64,000 nt of DNA from Rickettsiales bacterium (GTDB taxonomy: Bacteria > Pseudomonadota > Alphaproteobacteria > Rickettsiales > UBA998): assembly GCA_024304995.1 (NCBI GenBank), contig JAMWZD010000003.1, positions 62,001-126,000 on the forward strand, in the 5' to 3' direction. The translations under genes and the position numbers were made by a program. Below are positions 56,657 to 64,000 of this stretch, piece after piece. Below the pieces are notes generated by a model. The model saw nothing but the letters and a program-made list of their open reading frames with translations. It was not told the origin of the DNA and did no database searches. The first letter of the stretch is position 1. Each line of letters starts with the position of its first letter.

Positions 56657-56819
56657 CGTTCTCAGAGTATAAACCGAAAAATCAAGTTAATTTTGTCAAA
56701 AAAAATGCAATTTAGTGCATTTCTTTCTTTGACATTTCACTCGTAACGTGGTGTTTTTGTCACATTGATGCAGTGCGCAACATGCCTGCATACGTTAGCG
56801 AAAAATGTAAGGAGCTTTC

Positions 56820-58427
56820 ATGTCACTAAATTTACAATTGCCTGTTCAACAAAACGCATTGCGTCCTGTAATCACTGTCGTCGGTGTTGGTGGCGCGGGC
56901 GGAAACGCAGTCAATAATATGATTTCCGCACAGCTTGAAGGCGTGGAATTTGTAGTGGCAAACACGGACGCTCAGGCGCTGGAAAGCGCGCTGACAGACA
57001 ATAACATTCAGCTTGGGCGCAACATTACTCAGGGTCTGGGCGCAGGTGCAACTCCTGAAGTGGGGCAGGCATCAGCAGAAGAAGCAGCGCAGGAAATTCA
57101 GGATTGTATTGATGGTTCCAACATGGTGTTCATCACTGCCGGAATGGGCGGTGGCACCGGAACAGGTGCTGCACCAGTTGTGGCGCGTATGGCACGTGAA
57201 GCAGGGATGCTGACCGTTGGTGTAGTTACCAAGCCGTTCCAGTTTGAAGGCTCAAAACGCATGAAAATTGCGGAGCAGGGCATTATTGAACTGCAGAAAT
57301 ATGTGGATACGCTGATCGTCATTCCAAATCAGAATCTGTTCCGCATTGCCAATGAAAAAACCACCTTTGCAGACGCGTTCCGCATGGCAGATGAAGTGTT
57401 ACATAGCGGTGTTCGCGGCGTGACAGACCTTATGGTGAAACCTGGTCTGGTGAATCTTGATTTTGCTGATATCCGCACCGTTATGCAGGAAATGGGCAAA
57501 GCAATGATGGGGACAGGTGAAGCATCTGGTGAGAAACGCGCGATTGAAGCAGCAGAAGCGGCTATTTCCAATCCGTTGTTGGATGATGTTTCACTGAAAG
57601 GCGCACGTGCCGCGTTGATTAACATCACAGGTGGCGCGGACATGACGCTATATGAAGTGGATGAAGCAGCTAACCGCATCCGCGAGGAAATTGACGGTGA
57701 AGCGAATATTATCTTCGGTTCAACCTTCCATGAATCTATGCAGGGGTCTATGCGTGTATCTGTAGTGGCTACTGGCATTGACGTGAAAGAAGATGCAGAA
57801 CCTAAATTAGCGGTAGGTGGCGCAACATCCCGAAATTTTAGCAAGCCTGCGCACAAGCAGGCAGCCCAGAATTTTCGCAATAACTCTGTAAATTCAGCGT
57901 CTAAAGCAACAGCAAATGCGCAAAGCGTGTTTGTGCGCCAGTCGCCAAAACAGGAAGAAACACCAGCGCAGAAAGAAGCTGCCAAAGAAGAAGCACGCAG
58001 CGAACAGGCTATTGCTTCATTCGAGGAAGCCAATGCAATGCGCAATCAAAATAACGCACCGCAAGTTGAAGAGCCGCAGCGCGAACCGTTATTTACAGCG
58101 CCTCGCAATGAAAGACCGCAACAGCGCGATTTCTCTAATACGCCTTTTTTCAATCGTGACAGAAATGAGCCATCTACAGACCAGTCACCCAATGAAACGC
58201 AAAGAAGAGAAGAGCAGCATTCCTTCAGCATTTTTAACAAAATTGCGGATGTAGGGCGTTCGTTCAATACGCGTTCTGAGCAGCAGGAAGCACCACGCAC
58301 TATCTCTGTGAAAGAAGATTATGCCGCATCAGAAGAACCAGCGCAGCAGGATGATGCATTATATGACAATAAAAATGATGATGATTATTACGATATTCCA
58401 ACGTTCCTGCGTCGCCAGAACGACTAA
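56820..58427 (+). CDS. ftsZ: Cell division protein FtsZ
   Basis: 535 aa. GTPase: [43 protein letters not shown] (tubulin signature), then NQNLFRIAN and ATGID near 320. A long Gln/Glu/Arg/Asn-rich linker (about 335-515) precedes the C-terminal peptide DIPTFLRRQ, which binds FtsA/ZipA-like partners; long linkers are typical of alphaproteobacteria. AAGGAGCT precedes the ATG. A TTGACA hexamer lies at 56729, but no matching -10 is obvious. ftsA and ftsQ are not adjacent. Confidence 0.97.
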   Translation: MSLNLQLPVQQNALRPVITVVGVGGAGGNAVNNMISAQLEGVEFVVANTDAQALESALTDNNIQLGRNITQGLGAGATPEVGQASAEEAAQEIQDCIDGSNMVFITAGMGGGTGTGAAPVVARMAREAGMLTVGVVTKPFQFEGSKRMKIAEQGIIELQKYVDTLIVIPNQNLFRIANEKTTFADAFRMADEVLHSGVRGVTDLMVKPGLVNLDFADIRTVMQEMGKAMMGTGEASGEKRAIEAAEAAISNPLLDDVSLKGARAALINITGGADMTLYEVDEAANRIREEIDGEANIIFGSTFHESMQGSMRVSVVATGIDVKEDAEPKLAVGGATSRNFSKPAHKQAAQNFRNNSVNSASKATANAQSVFVRQSPKQEETPAQKEAAKEEARSEQAIASFEEANAMRNQNNAPQVEEPQREPLFTAPRNERPQQRDFSNTPFFNRDRNEPSTDQSPNETQRREEQHSFSIFNKIADVGRSFNTRSEQQEAPRTISVKEDYAASEEPAQQDDALYDNKNDDDYYDIPTFLRRQND

Positions 58428-58447
58428 TCATTCATGATAATTTAATG

Positions 58448-58478
58448 ACAGCGCTGCTCAGATGTGGCGCTGTTTTTT
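58448..58478 (+). terminator. Terminator of ftsZ
   Basis: ACAGCGC / GCGCTGT stem with a 12-nt loop followed by six T, 20 bp after the ftsZ stop. Confidence 0.85.
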
Positions 58479-58499
58479 GTTGCGTGCTATAGTGAGACG

Positions 58500-59471
58500 G
58501 TGAGTAACGTTTCTGATTCCGCTTCTTCGATTTTATCGCAGCATAGTTTGCGCATGGCTGGTCTGTTAAATCTGATTGGTGATGTGGCGATGCTTGCCGA
58601 AGGATTGGGCATTGGCGGAGAAAAAAAAGAAATTCAGCCGCTGATGGTGGCAATGGGTGCGCTCTATACGCTGGGTGGATTAAACCTTGCTTTGTTTGGC
58701 TCACCTGATGCAAACCGCGCGCAGCATGAGCTTTCGCATCGAATAGCAGATTTTATTGATCAGGAAACAGGCGAATTGCCCCCAGCCTCCAAACTGGCAA
58801 AATTATGCGGTGAGCCGCATGGCATGTTGGAGCAATGCAAAAATGCGCTGGCATCTGACCCAGTGCAAAACACTATGGCGCTTTATACGGCAGGGGCTGC
58901 AGTGGCGCTGGCTCGAGGCATTGGGAAGTATCGTGAGAGTGACAGACAACCAGATGATTTATGGAAAGTGGGCTATGGTGCAACGTCATTATCATTAAAA
59001 CTGGCATCTTATCTGATTCCTGAAGAAAGCAAAAACGCTACTGATGAGAAACCATCAAATGTTATTGAGTGGGTTAAAGAAAAACCGTTGCGTTTGTTCG
59101 GCTATGGGTCTTTCATTCCAGACGGTTTACTGATACGGGATACCTGGGAAGACATGAAAAACACGCCCGACCTCACTTCCACTCAAAAAAGCATTATGGG
59201 CGTAAAGGCATTGTCATATCCCATTGCAGATTTGTTGATGGCAGTGTCGCATAAATCGTCTGAAAATAATGCAGCGCTGTTAAATGAGGATCAGCAGCGT
59301 GAGGTGGCTGCATTGGTAGAAGATGCGGTGGCGAGCCATTCCATGATCGACAAACAGGCATTGCGTGCGCAAATTGAAGGCTTTCTTGCCGAGCAACCAG
59401 AATTGCAGCAAAGCTCATGGGCAGCGCGCATTGCTGGCGAAGCGTCACAGGCGCAATCACTTTCATTATAG
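58500..59471 (+). CDS. Hypothetical protein (323 aa)
   Basis: No family. GTG at 58500 is the likely start, because an earlier GTG at 58464 lies inside the ftsZ terminator. Two or three moderately hydrophobic segments (AGLLNLIGDVAMLAEGLGIG, LMVAMGALYTLGGLNLALFG). Gln/Ala-rich C-terminus (QPELQQSSWAARIAGEASQAQ). Similar in style to the Ala/Gly-rich proteins at 25.5-28.6 and 41.4 kb. Convergent with the next gene, overlapping by six bases. Confidence 0.55.
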   Translation: MSNVSDSASSILSQHSLRMAGLLNLIGDVAMLAEGLGIGGEKKEIQPLMVAMGALYTLGGLNLALFGSPDANRAQHELSHRIADFIDQETGELPPASKLAKLCGEPHGMLEQCKNALASDPVQNTMALYTAGAAVALARGIGKYRESDRQPDDLWKVGYGATSLSLKLASYLIPEESKNATDEKPSNVIEWVKEKPLRLFGYGSFIPDGLLIRDTWEDMKNTPDLTSTQKSIMGVKALSYPIADLLMAVSHKSSENNAALLNEDQQREVAALVEDAVASHSMIDKQALRAQIEGFLAEQPELQQSSWAARIAGEASQAQSLSL

Positions 59472-60182
59472 TGATCGGCTAATATCCTGCCCTGATTTTT
59501 GCGCAGCCAGTTTGTCTCTCCAATATGTGCTATGTTCCTGCTCTGGCTGCTGTTCCTGTTCAGGGTATATAACTTGTGCAGGGGCAATGCTTCTTGCCTG
59601 TTCATGGTTTATTTTGCGCGTTGTCATATCCCGTTCACGCTGCGCGGCTTCGGAATAGGCATAGCCTCGCGCATGGTCTGCCACTTCAGACGTTTTCATG
59701 AAGAGTAAGCCTGTAGGAACTGCTGCAGCGCCAAATTGAAGCATCGCAGCGCTTGCAGGAGCAATAGTGCTTCCAGTAAATAATGCGCCAAATAGTGCTG
59801 GAGCTCCACCAAATACCAATGCGCCAATGCCAACCGCTGCAATCGCCATCGCTGAAACACGGGCAGTCTTGGTAATCAGTGGACTGACTTGTTTGTTCTG
59901 ATTCAAATGCTCGGAAAAGGTTGCAGGGGGATGCACGCCATCTTTTTCATATTGTTTCAGTTCTTTTTCTTCCGCTGAATGAATGGAATGCACATGAGCT
60001 GCCTTGTTGGCGGAAAGAAACTGCACCGCGCCAAAAATGCCTGCGGGAATGGCAGCCGCAAAAGGAACTACCGCCGCGCCGCTTGCAAGCGCCAAAGCAG
60101 ACCCCGCCATCAGCCCAAGCGAGCCAAGCTGCGCGCCGAGGATGGTCAGCCGATTAAGCGATTCTGGTTCACGGTAATTCAT
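59466..60182 (-). CDS. Ala/Gly-rich membrane protein (238 aa)
   Basis: No family. Hydrophobic Gly/Ala helices at about 15-60 (LGAQLGSLGLMAGSALALASG, VVPFAAAIPAGIFGAVQFLS) and 105-165 (MAIAAVGIGALVFGGAPALFG, TIAPASAAMLQFGAAAVPTG), then a charged Gln-rich tail. ATG at 60182. Convergent with the 323-aa gene. Confidence 0.55.
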   Translation of the reverse strand: MNYREPESLNRLTILGAQLGSLGLMAGSALALASGAAVVPFAAAIPAGIFGAVQFLSANKAAHVHSIHSAEEKELKQYEKDGVHPPATFSEHLNQNKQVSPLITKTARVSAMAIAAVGIGALVFGGAPALFGALFTGSTIAPASAAMLQFGAAAVPTGLLFMKTSEVADHARGYAYSEAAQRERDMTTRKINHEQARSIAPAQVIYPEQEQQPEQEHSTYWRDKLAAQKSGQDISRSL

Positions 60183-60353
60183 CAGCTACTATTATAAAGA
60201 AGTTTTGTGACGCTTTCATGAAATTCTTTATAAAATAGTAGGTTAAAAAAATACATCCTTCCCGCGTATTTTTAATTCCTATATTTAATGTTTTTTCTGT
60301 TGATAATCGCTATATATATGGTACTGCTTTTAAAGCACCACTAGATGTAGTAT

Positions 60354-60381
60354 GATATATAATAGAAAACTTATATATCAT
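60354..60381. promoter_or_regulatory. Perfect inverted repeat upstream of nrdA
   Basis: TGATATATAA / TTATATATCA, 10 bp perfect, 8-nt spacer, about 60-87 bases before the nrdA start in an AT-rich gap. The geometry (28 bp, symmetric) suits a dimeric regulator. It does not match the NrdR box pattern ACACNATATNNTGT. The flanking 60183-60440 gap holds no gene. Confidence 0.5.
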
Positions 60382-60440
60382 TATGCTAGAGAATGCCTGT
60401 AAAATATAAGAAAAAGACAAGTATCTGGAGAGAACACGCC

Positions 60441-62276
60441 ATGTCAAATCAAGCAAAACCCGTCCGCTTTAATGTGATTACTGATGATTCACGTGATGCG
60501 AAGTTAACCGCATTTGGCAAATCGACTCTGGAGGACAGATATTTGCTTGAGGGTGAGACATATCAGGGCATGTTTGCGCGTGTGGCATCCGCTTATGCGG
60601 ATGATGCAGATCATGCGCAGCGCCTGTATGATTATATCTCGCAGCTTTGGTTCATGCCTGCAACGCCCATTCTCTCCAATGGTGGCACCAATCGCGGAAT
60701 GCCGATTTCATGTTATCTGAATGAAACGGATGATAGTTTGCAGGGCATTGTAGATTTGTGGAATGAGAATGTATGGCTTGCCTCACGCGGGGGCGGTATT
60801 GGGTCATATTGGGGCAATCTGCGCTCCATTGGTGAAAAAGTGCGCGGCAATGGCAAAACCTCTGGTGTTGTGCCGTTCATGCGCGTGCAGGATTCTCTGA
60901 CCTTAGCCATTTCACAAGGCTCGCTGCGCCGTGGGTCTTCTGCTGTGTATATGCCGATTGACCACCCTGAAATTGAGGAATTTATTGATATTCGCCGTCC
61001 AACAGGCGGTGACCCGAACCGCAAAACGTTGAATATTCATCACGGTGTGAGTGTGAGCGATGACTTTATGACTGCGGTAGAAAATGATGATGTCTGGCAT
61101 TTGCGCAGCCCGAAAACCCGCGAAGTGATGGAAACGGTGAAAGCGCGTGATCTATGGGTGAAATTGCTGATTGCGCGCATTGAAACAGGTGAGCCTTATG
61201 TACTCTATATCGACACAGTGAATCGCGCTATTCCTGAGCATCATAAGACGCTAGGACTGAATGTGAAAACCTCGAATCTGTGCAGTGAGATTACGCTGCC
61301 GACAGGATATGACCATCTGGGTGAATCGCGCACGGCTGTGTGCTGCCTGTCTTCACTGAATTTAGAGACCTATGATGAGTGGAAAGACAATGCGCAAATG
61401 GTCGAAGATGTGATGCGTTTTCTGGACAATGTGCTGGAAGATTTCATCAACACTGCACCAGACGGTATGGCGCGCGCGATTTATTCTGCGAAGCGTGAGC
61501 GCTCTGTGGGGCTTGGTGTGATGGGTTTCCATTCCTTCCTGCAAAAGAAGAATGTGCCGTTTGAGTCTGCCATTGCGAAGGCATGGAACAAGAAAATGTT
61601 CAAACAGATTCATGAGCAGGTGGAAGCTGCCAGCCTGAAACTGGGCGAAGAGCGTGGGCCTTGCCCAGATGCAGAAGAGGCGGGTTCAACCCACCGCTTC
61701 TCTAACAAAACGGCGATTGCTCCGACGGCGAGCATCTCCATTATTGCAGGAAATTCTTCTCCAGGGATTGAGCCATATGCCGCCAATGCGTTTACGCAAA
61801 AAACACTTTCAGGCTCATTTGCGGTGCGCAACAAGCATTTGAAAGCGCTTTTGGCAGAAAAAGGCAAGGACAGTGAAGAAACATGGGGCGACATTGCCCG
61901 CAATGAAGGCTCAGTGCAGCATCTGGACTTCCTCACGCAGGATGAAAAAGACGTATTCCGAACCGCGCAGGAAATTGACCAATATTGGGTGATTGAACAC
62001 GCCGCAGACCGCGCCATTTTCGTCGATCAGGCACAATCCATCAATCTGTTCCTGCCAGCAGATGTGAGCAAGCGCGATCTGCATTTGCTACATTTCAAGG
62101 CATGGAAAAAGGGCGTGAAATCGCTCTATTATTGCCGTTCAACGTCATTGCAGCGCTCGGAGAAAGTGAGCAATGCGGCGATGCCTTCTTTGCAGATGGA
62201 GATGTCTTTGGTGAAGGGCAACCAGCCAGCCGTGCAGGCGGATAATAATTATGAAGAGTGTTTGGCGTGCCAGTAG
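60441..62276 (+). CDS. nrdA: Ribonucleotide reductase class I alpha subunit, ATP-cone-less
   Basis: 611 aa (E. coli NrdA is 761). Catalytic barrel markers: GMPISCYLNETDDSLQGI (first active Cys), SNLCSEITLP (radical Cys), TAVCCLSSLNLE (redox partner), PTASISIIAGNSSPGIEPY and the C-terminal tail CLACQ. The N-terminus starts at the barrel, so the allosteric ATP-cone of about 95 residues is missing. Start at 60441 chosen by TCTGGAGAGA. Makes deoxynucleotides; partner nrdB starts at 63867 after an unusual 1.6-kb gap. Confidence 0.95.
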   Translation: MSNQAKPVRFNVITDDSRDAKLTAFGKSTLEDRYLLEGETYQGMFARVASAYADDADHAQRLYDYISQLWFMPATPILSNGGTNRGMPISCYLNETDDSLQGIVDLWNENVWLASRGGGIGSYWGNLRSIGEKVRGNGKTSGVVPFMRVQDSLTLAISQGSLRRGSSAVYMPIDHPEIEEFIDIRRPTGGDPNRKTLNIHHGVSVSDDFMTAVENDDVWHLRSPKTREVMETVKARDLWVKLLIARIETGEPYVLYIDTVNRAIPEHHKTLGLNVKTSNLCSEITLPTGYDHLGESRTAVCCLSSLNLETYDEWKDNAQMVEDVMRFLDNVLEDFINTAPDGMARAIYSAKRERSVGLGVMGFHSFLQKKNVPFESAIAKAWNKKMFKQIHEQVEAASLKLGEERGPCPDAEEAGSTHRFSNKTAIAPTASISIIAGNSSPGIEPYAANAFTQKTLSGSFAVRNKHLKALLAEKGKDSEETWGDIARNEGSVQHLDFLTQDEKDVFRTAQEIDQYWVIEHAADRAIFVDQAQSINLFLPADVSKRDLHLLHFKAWKKGVKSLYYCRSTSLQRSEKVSNAAMPSLQMEMSLVKGNQPAVQADNNYEECLACQ

Positions 62277-62279
62277 GAG

Positions 62280-62303
62280 ATTTTCAAAACAGGTTTTGAA
62301 AAT
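62280..62303. repeat. 10-bp inverted repeat after nrdA
   Basis: ATTTTCAAAA / TTTTGAAAAT perfect with a CAGG loop, four bases after the nrdA stop. There is no T run, so it may attenuate or stabilise the transcript instead of ending it. Confidence 0.6.
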
Positions 62304-62308
62304 TAGTT

Positions 62309-62857
62309 ATGGAATATATAAACTTTATAAATTGGGAAATAGTAACTTCTTTAGTTACAGCATTTTCAACACTTGCTTTGTTTGGCGCAACTATAGCTTT
62401 GGTTATTTATACGAAAAAAATGGCTTCTGCTGCTTCTTACTCTGATGTAACCGTTACTATAGAACCAAATAATTGGGCGATTCCTTTTTTGAATATTAAT
62501 GTAATGAATACTGGAACTGTTGAGGCTTACGATGTTTCTGTAAGTATAGAAGGAATTGATAATCTCCATGTTGGAGAGAAACTTCCTTTACAAAAAATAA
62601 GCTTACTAGCCCCTAATCAGATTTTAACAAGCGGTTTTGCAGATTATAGAAAACTTGAAAATAAAGAAATTGATTTGTCTGTCAAATGGAGTTCAAAGCC
62701 AAAATCGGCAAAATTTTTCATTAAACAATATAGTTATGATTTGAATGACTATTCTGCTTTTAGTCCTATGACAGAGTCAAATCATCCGATAACTAAGATT
62801 GCAAAAGAGTTACATGATATGAACATTAATATTAAAAAGTTTCAAAATAAAAGATGA
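62309..62857 (+). CDS. Membrane-anchored orphan protein (182 aa) in the nrdA-nrdB gap
   Basis: One N-terminal membrane helix (about 12-35, TSLVTAFSTLALFGATIALV) followed by a beta-rich domain (VTVTIEPNNWAIPFLNINVM, YDVSVSIEGIDNLHVGEKL) of an immunoglobulin-like kind. No family named. Strongly AT-rich compared with nrdA, pointing to acquisition. Interrupts an operon that is continuous in most bacteria. Confidence 0.5.
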   Translation: MEYINFINWEIVTSLVTAFSTLALFGATIALVIYTKKMASAASYSDVTVTIEPNNWAIPFLNINVMNTGTVEAYDVSVSIEGIDNLHVGEKLPLQKISLLAPNQILTSGFADYRKLENKEIDLSVKWSSKPKSAKFFIKQYSYDLNDYSAFSPMTESNHPITKIAKELHDMNINIKKFQNKR

Positions 62858-62879
62858 TGTTCTTTTATATGTGTAAAGT

Positions 62880-63060
62880 TCAACAGGTATTTCGCTTCGC
62901 TCAATATGATGGCGTTTGCCATCGTCATTCTGAACGCAGTGAAGAATCCATCTCTCCGCTTGCGCGAGCGGCTCTGGATGCTTCGGCGTTGCCTCAGCAT
63001 GACGGCGGCACTGTTGGGGTATGATGTGAATATGTGTATTACTATTTCAAAGTTTGACTG
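62880..63060. repeat. Tandem repeat unit 1 (about 175 bp) with family A palindrome
   Basis: Begins TTCGCTTCGCTCAATATGATGG at 62891 and contains a palindrome at 62923-63004 (CGTCATTCTGA / TCAGCATGACG). The same text recurs 174 and 177 bp later. Confidence 0.85.
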
Positions 63061-63238
63061 GATATTTCGCTTCGCTCAATATGGCGGCGCCCGCCATCGT
63101 CATTCTGAACGAAGTGAAGGATCCATGTCTCCGCTTGCGCGAGCAGCTCTGGATGCTTCGGCGTTGCCTCAGCATGACGGCGGCACGGTTGGGGGTGTGA
63201 TATGAATATGTGTATTACTATTTCAAAGTCTGACTGGA
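63061..63238. repeat. Tandem repeat unit 2 with family A palindrome
   Basis: Palindrome 63097-63179; includes the spacer AATATGTGTATTACTATTTC shared with unit 1. Small reading frames across it are repeat artefacts. Confidence 0.85.
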
Positions 63239-63356
63239 TATTTCGCTTCGCTCAATATGACGGCGTTTGCCATTGTCATTCTGAACGTAGTGAAGAATCC
63301 ATCTCTCCACTTGCGCGAGCGGCTCTGGATGCTTCGGCGTTGCCTCAGCATGACGG
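63239..63356. repeat. Tandem repeat unit 3 (shortened) with family A palindrome
   Basis: Palindrome 63275-63355. The unit ends at the ribosome site of the GIY-YIG gene, so the gene seems to begin where the repeat spacer would continue. Confidence 0.85.
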
Positions 63357-63368
63357 TTGGAGGGTATG

Positions 63369-63665
63369 ATGCATCATAAGCAACCTGCGACTTATATTAT
63401 GGCGAGTCAGCGTAATGGTACGTTATATATTGGTGTGACCAGCAATCTGGTGCAGCGAGTGTATCAGCATAAGCAGCATCTTGTTGCGAGTTTTACTAAG
63501 AAATATAATTGCATCTTGCTTGTATATTACAAGCTGGCAGAAACGATGGATGCTGCTATTGCTTATGAGAAAACACTGAAAGGCTGGAAGAGGGAGCGCA
63601 AACTTGCCTTGATTGAAGAATATAATCCTGCATGGCGGGATTTATGGGAGGAGATTGCGGTATGA
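63369..63665 (+). CDS. GIY-YIG nuclease family protein
   Basis: 98 aa. GIY-YIG domain: TYIMASQRNGTLYIGVTSNL (TYI plus LYIG), QRVYQHKQH with the conserved Arg, and YEKTLKGWKRERKLALIEEY with the catalytic Glu. This single-domain type is common as a small endonuclease of unknown target. GGAGGG precedes ATG 63369. It lies within an array of palindromic repeats, between copies 3 and 4, in the nrdA-nrdB gap. Confidence 0.9.
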   Translation: MHHKQPATYIMASQRNGTLYIGVTSNLVQRVYQHKQHLVASFTKKYNCILLVYYKLAETMDAAIAYEKTLKGWKRERKLALIEEYNPAWRDLWEEIAV

Positions 63666-63689
63666 GTAACATATCGGAAGTTATAGATT

Positions 63690-63820
63690 GCCGCTCTGGA
63701 TATTTCGCTTCGCTCAATATGACGTGCCTCACCGCCGTCATTCTGAACGGAGTGAAGAATCCATCTCACCGCTTGCGCAAGCAGATCTGGATGCTTCGGC
63801 GTTGCCTCAGCATGACAACT
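63690..63820. repeat. Tandem repeat unit 4 with family A palindrome
   Basis: Begins with the same GGATATTTCGCTTCGCTCAA text as units 1-3; palindrome 63736-63816. Located directly after the GIY-YIG gene, so the gene is flanked by repeats on both sides. Confidence 0.85.
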
Positions 63821-63866
63821 ATAACCACCAACAACAAACAACCAACCACCAACTAGAGAGAACATT

Positions 63867-64000
63867 ATGAGCTTACTAGACGCAAAACCAATTTACAAAC
63901 CCTTCGCCTACCCTTGGGCCTATGATGCGTGGCTGATGCAGCAGCGCATTCACTGGTTGCCAGAGGAAGTGCCTTTGGCGGATGATGTGAAGGACTGGAA
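63867..64000 (+). CDS. nrdB: Ribonucleotide reductase beta subunit, start only
   Basis: The first 44 codons (MSLLDAKPIYKPFAYPWAYD, AWLMQQRIHWLPEEVPLADD) match the N-terminus of class Ia R2 proteins, which carry the di-iron tyrosyl radical. The gene continues beyond the window. ATG 63867 follows AGAGAGAAC. Confidence 0.9.
   Translation, partial: MSLLDAKPIYKPFAYPWAYDAWLMQQRIHWLPEEVPLADDVKDW

Noticed and set aside
56729-56760. ftsZ promoter from the TTGACA hexamer
   Set aside because: The expected -10 region at 17 bp reads TGTTTT, too weak to call a promoter.
62906-63205. Reading frame of 99 codons across the repeat array
   Set aside because: It runs through repeat copies and its protein is simply the translation of the palindromes (RSEG, ALDASALPQHD).
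62890-63816. Possible CRISPR array because of regular repeats
   Set aside because: The units are about 175 bp with palindromes of about 82 bp, spacers between units are themselves repeated, and no cas genes are present.
63632-63870. Short frames on both strands after the GIY-YIG gene
   Set aside because: They are translations of the fourth repeat unit; none has independent support.

Overview
The window is a gene-dense stretch of an alphaproteobacterial chromosome with moderately low GC. The placement rests on several arrangements: kdsD-lptC-lptA-lptB in one run, acnA next to ccmA-ccmB, metX followed by metW, an FtsZ with a long linker ending in an alphaproteobacterial-type DIPTFLRRQ tail, and an NrdA that starts directly at the catalytic barrel without an ATP-cone. 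Nothing in the sequence allows a confident order or genus.

Layout. 1-5 kb: the 3' end of a secreted LamG/RTX protein, a large orphan protein with an HELGH motif, several small orphan genes and an FtsB/DivIC-like protein. 5-10.5 kb: lipopolysaccharide export (kdsD, lptC, lptA, lptB), ffh, xseB, ispA. 10.5-14.2 kb: an AIM24-family protein, a TauE/SafE permease and small AT-rich orphans, most followed by their own terminators. 14.2-19.7 kb: sodB behind a Fur-like box, a serralysin-like RTX metalloprotease, a glycosyltransferase, a methyltransferase-like protein and a MarC protein. 19.7-22.1 kb: a MuF-type polymorphic toxin with a small putative immunity gene and a tandem array of a second putative immunity family (one decayed and two intact copies). 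22-30.7 kb: an ABC-F ATPase, two paralogous small membrane proteins, tRNA-Val, HU, two large Ala/Gly-rich lineage-specific proteins, a chorismate mutase, metX. 30.7-41 kb: metW, a nitronate monooxygenase-type protein, clpB, ccmAB, acnA. 41-51 kb: small paralogues, two DUF192-type proteins, parE, tlyA (carrying an in-frame palindromic insertion), ettA, ftsW, murG. 51-60 kb: lineage-specific proteins, folC, a PAS-like protein, a PstS-like binding protein, a GrxB-like protein and ftsZ. 60-64 kb: nrdA and the start of nrdB, held about 1.6 kb apart by an orphan gene, a tandem array of palindromic repeats and a GIY-YIG nuclease.

How the parts fit. Much of the core content concerns the envelope and division: LPS export, peptidoglycan lipid II (murG), FtsW, FtsZ and an FtsB-like protein. 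The division genes are scattered instead of forming one dcw cluster. Small AT-rich orphan genes are interspersed among these core genes, often with their own terminators, which suggests repeated acquisition of single-gene cassettes.

Most interesting: (1) an orphan MuF-domain toxin with exchanged C-terminal tip and an immunity array, with no other phage genes around it; (2) a family of about 80-bp palindromes, eight copies in 64 kb, four of them clustered around a GIY-YIG nuclease between nrdA and nrdB, with another copy supplying the metX stop codon; (3) a different palindromic element translated in frame inside tlyA; (4) a protease with four exact-length 34-residue modified RTX repeats.
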